A stretch of DNA of 64,000 nucleotides from Linepithema humile (taxonomy: Eukaryota; Arthropoda; Insecta; Hymenoptera; Formicidae). This document shows, in pieces, positions 61,201 through 64,000 of this stretch. The stretch lies in the NCBI RefSeq assembly GCF_040581485.1, contig NC_090130.1, positions 3,038,001 to 3,102,000 of the forward strand. The letters are read 5' to 3'. Every line of letters starts with the position of its first letter. Position 1 is the first letter of the stretch. Under the pieces are notes generated by a model, which made no database searches, was not told where the DNA came from, and worked only from the letters and a program-made list of their open reading frames with translations. The position numbers were made by a program, and so were the translations under genes.

Positions 61201-62440
61201 TGCCGATGCGGTTCCGCTCACTGTTACGAGCTCACGAGTTAACGACGCCGTCGATCGATCGATCGATCGTGACGTTCCGTGAGGAGTGCGTTGACGTTTA
61301 ACAAATCGCCGAGGGATCCGGCGCCATCGGGGGCCCGAAAAATGAGGCCCCTCGAGGGACAATTAGCCGCATCCCCGCGCTTTTCCGTAACGCAACCTCG
61401 GTGGCTGTCCATCGATTGCTGGAAGGTGATGAGCGGCTCACCAGGGGAGACGCGGCGAGGAACGAAGGGGGCGACGGGGGGAGAGAAAGAGATACGAACG
61501 GTCGATGGTAATAAATGACACTCATCAATAAGGAATTAGCATGCGTGCCTCGCGAGCGATGCTGAGTTGTGGGAAGCGTGCATACGTACGGCGGATCGCG
61601 CGCGGCGATTCGCTCGCGAATCAGCGCGCGTTTGTTTTGAGGATGAATGGCAGCCGTTGCGCTCACGGCGCTGCGCTAACGAGCGCTCGTACAAAATCGA
61701 GAACGCTGTTCGCAGGATTTCGACGGGTCGCGATCGGAATTCGGTAAATACGCAGGTCTTTATAAAAAGTTGTACAAATCAAATCGTCGACTTTATCGCA
61801 CGAATTATGTCAGAATGTGCATCAGAAAATAGATAGCTTGAAATCTTTTCGCGACGATTAAAATTCGCGAATTTACGCAGAGAAAAGTGAAAGATTGTAA
61901 TGTGTGTATAAAACATCTTCTCGCTCTTTTCGATTTTATTTTTTTATAATCAAACTCTGCCCAGCTGCACACCGAATTGTCTAACGGAAACGGGCTTGCC
62001 GTCGCGCGTAATCGTCCCGCTAGATCTCGGTCCCGTTAAGATGACGCGCCTCAGACGACAGGTTGGCAGAGTGTGGCTTGCTCGCAGCGTGGGCAAAGAC
62101 AGAAACATAAACCGACATTTGATTATCTCCTCCGCGGGTCCTTCGGGGGTCGCATTCACCGAAAGGGATTACCACCTGGTACCATTCTTCTTCCGCGCGC
62201 GTCGCGGTGGTCCCGCGGGAATTATGGCCGTATTACCAACGATGTAATGGGGCCCCCGCTCGCGAACGGAAAAGGAATATTACTTCACACGCTCGAGACG
62301 GAGAACCGGAAGGGTTAAAGAATGCGACTATTCGGGAACGAACGACTAATTTCCTAGCTTGGTTTCGAGGGGGCCCGCGGGTCGTCGCATTGTGCCTTAA
62401 CCGCGGGGCGCGATCACGGGATACCACCGTGATGTGATAT
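61201..62440. other. CpG-dense DNA, no gene recognised
   Basis: CG-rich at 61201-61740 and 61980-62420, including a (CGAT)4 repeat at about 61252-61269. Frames on both strands overlap. Confidence 0.4.
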
Positions 62441-64000
62441 ATGGTTATTTTATACGGTAGTTCACCACGCGGAGATACATGCGTGTGCACGTGTGCGTGC
62501 GCGTGTGTACGGCATTTTCGGAAACAGATTCCGGCTTCGGATTCTTGCATTTTTTTATTAACGAAAGATATGTCAGGTATTTAAAGGTACGTACGTAACA
62601 CAATATTTTAACGGACTGTTCCAAAAGACAACGGTAGAAATTCTACGAATCTCCAGTATCTCTTATTTATTAAAAGTCGACAACTCCAGTTCTTAATTGC
62701 GCTGGAGCCGTTTAATTCTAGCGAGCGAGCAAGTCTAACGACGACGATGAAGGATCTCCCCGTCGACAGTAATGAATATTCAAGCGGGCGCCGACCTCCG
62801 GTGTGATAGAAACGTCGATCGGTGACACACATCGGTGGCCGGCATTTAAATGCAGACGAAAATAATCGAGAAAGCGATCAGCGTGAAATTCGATAACCGT
62901 TAACGGCCGCAACGCAACGTCAATTAGTACGCCATCGCGGTCTGACTGATCGGCCGCCATAAGTCACCGGGCTTTTTGACGCTTTTCTCATGGCGCGGAG
63001 CGTAGTCGCCCTTCGTGTGCCCGTTGGGACCGCGCGCCGGATAAAGCCCCGGAGTGCCTTCCACGCGTATTAGTGCGGCCGGCGCGAGCGCGCGTGTGCG
63101 AGCTCTTACGGAAGGTTCACGGAGTCCGGTTTGCCCGCGAGGTGCAAAACAATTCATTACCGCGTGACCTCTAACCCCGCAGCGCGAGCCGCTCATTACG
63201 GGGCACTTTGATGATCCCGTGCGCCGGACCCTCCTCTCCGCCCGCCCTCTCCCGCGCCCTCGCTCGAAGGTCCTACGGCTCGGAGCCAAAATGAGAAGAG
63301 CGTGGGAGGATTGAAAATCGCGATGATGACGTTGAGTCATCGACGAACGAGGGAAAAATTATTTGCCGCGAGTAGAGAATTACGAACAAATCAGATTGCT
63401 CGTCGAGATATTGATTCCTCAATGAGTGGATGCGATGAATTACCGAAATCAGTCAGCTTTTCAGCGAGCTCGGCACGCGCAGGATGAAACTTTAAATCAA
63501 ATTGGTTAAAATTTAATTGATAAAGATGCTGAGATTTGAAGGTTACATATAAATTAAATTTTAGTCTCAAATCGACAGAAATAATTCCGAACATATCGAC
63601 GAGACATTATTGCTTTCCGCGATAGTGGAAGCTGCTGATTTTCTTCATGAACAATCCACGCGCGCGCTCGTCGCGACGGGACGCGTCGACGGGAAGTCGA
63701 GTAATTACCGGCGAGCCGAGAGCGCGTACGATTATTCAAAGGGAGATAAAACAGACGGCGGGGCGGAGTGAGCGAAGGAGGATACACGGCTGTACCTTCG
63801 ATTCCTCGAAATATAATGCACCGAGGAAGATGGGGGGTCGCCCAATCCTGCTGGTACTTACCTATATACAACGAGCGCAATAACGGTACCGGCTCTTAAA
63901 CGCCACGTTATTCCGTCAAATGAAATCCTCGTGACCTCTTGGGTCTCGCATTCTTTATCCTTCGTCCGGCAGCTTCCTTCTCTCTGTCCTCCACCCACTC
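62441..64000. other. Unassigned non-coding DNA
   Basis: Purine-pyrimidine alternating patch with TG/CG at 62475-62510, CG-rich at 62990-63290. No gene recognised up to the window end. Confidence 0.4.

Overview
The window is eukaryotic nuclear DNA. It has no operon-like gene packing and almost no long open frames outside one element. It is full of microsatellites (GA, CT, CG, ACGC, GGAC), homopolymer runs, and alternating CpG-dense and AT-rich blocks. The base composition, with CpG and TCGA abundant and not depleted, together with the kind of retroelement present, suggests an arthropod and possibly a hymenopteran such as an ant. That is an inference from style; no host gene here identifies the species.

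The one clear genetic system is a complete Ty3/Gypsy-type LTR retrotransposon at 25297-30352 (5056 bp, + strand). It has two 296-bp LTRs that I read as identical, bounded by TGTAG...CTACA and flanked by a 4-bp duplication GAGG. Inside are a primer binding site, a leader with a 19-A run and a 2 x 23 bp tandem repeat, an intact gag-protease ORF (552 aa) and an intact pol ORF (853 aa: reverse transcriptase, RNase H, integrase). Pol lies in the -1 frame after a run of ten A residues, the expected arrangement for -1 ribosomal frameshifting. There is no envelope gene. The Gag begins with a SAP-like DNA-binding motif, which is unusual for a nucleocapsid precursor. The position of the polypurine tract holds a non-purine sequence that matches the 5' end of a leucine tRNA.

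Left of the element (1-25292) is non-coding or unassignable DNA with GA/CG microsatellites, CpG-dense blocks (about 12000-12600 and 18700-19260) and a near-perfect hairpin built from two inverted NK-2-type homeodomain sites (18340-18374). Right of it (30357-64000) are CpG-dense blocks (31741-33190, 34491-34960, 40421-41060, 54480-55060, 61201-61740), a pronounced AT-rich block (46861-48360) ending in two strong hairpins, and a few short open segments (49098-49297, 53596-54087, 57391-57563) that might be relics or exons but are not identified. Most other open frames overlap one another on both strands in CG-rich DNA and look like chance. The surroundings are most simply read as a large intron or intergenic region.
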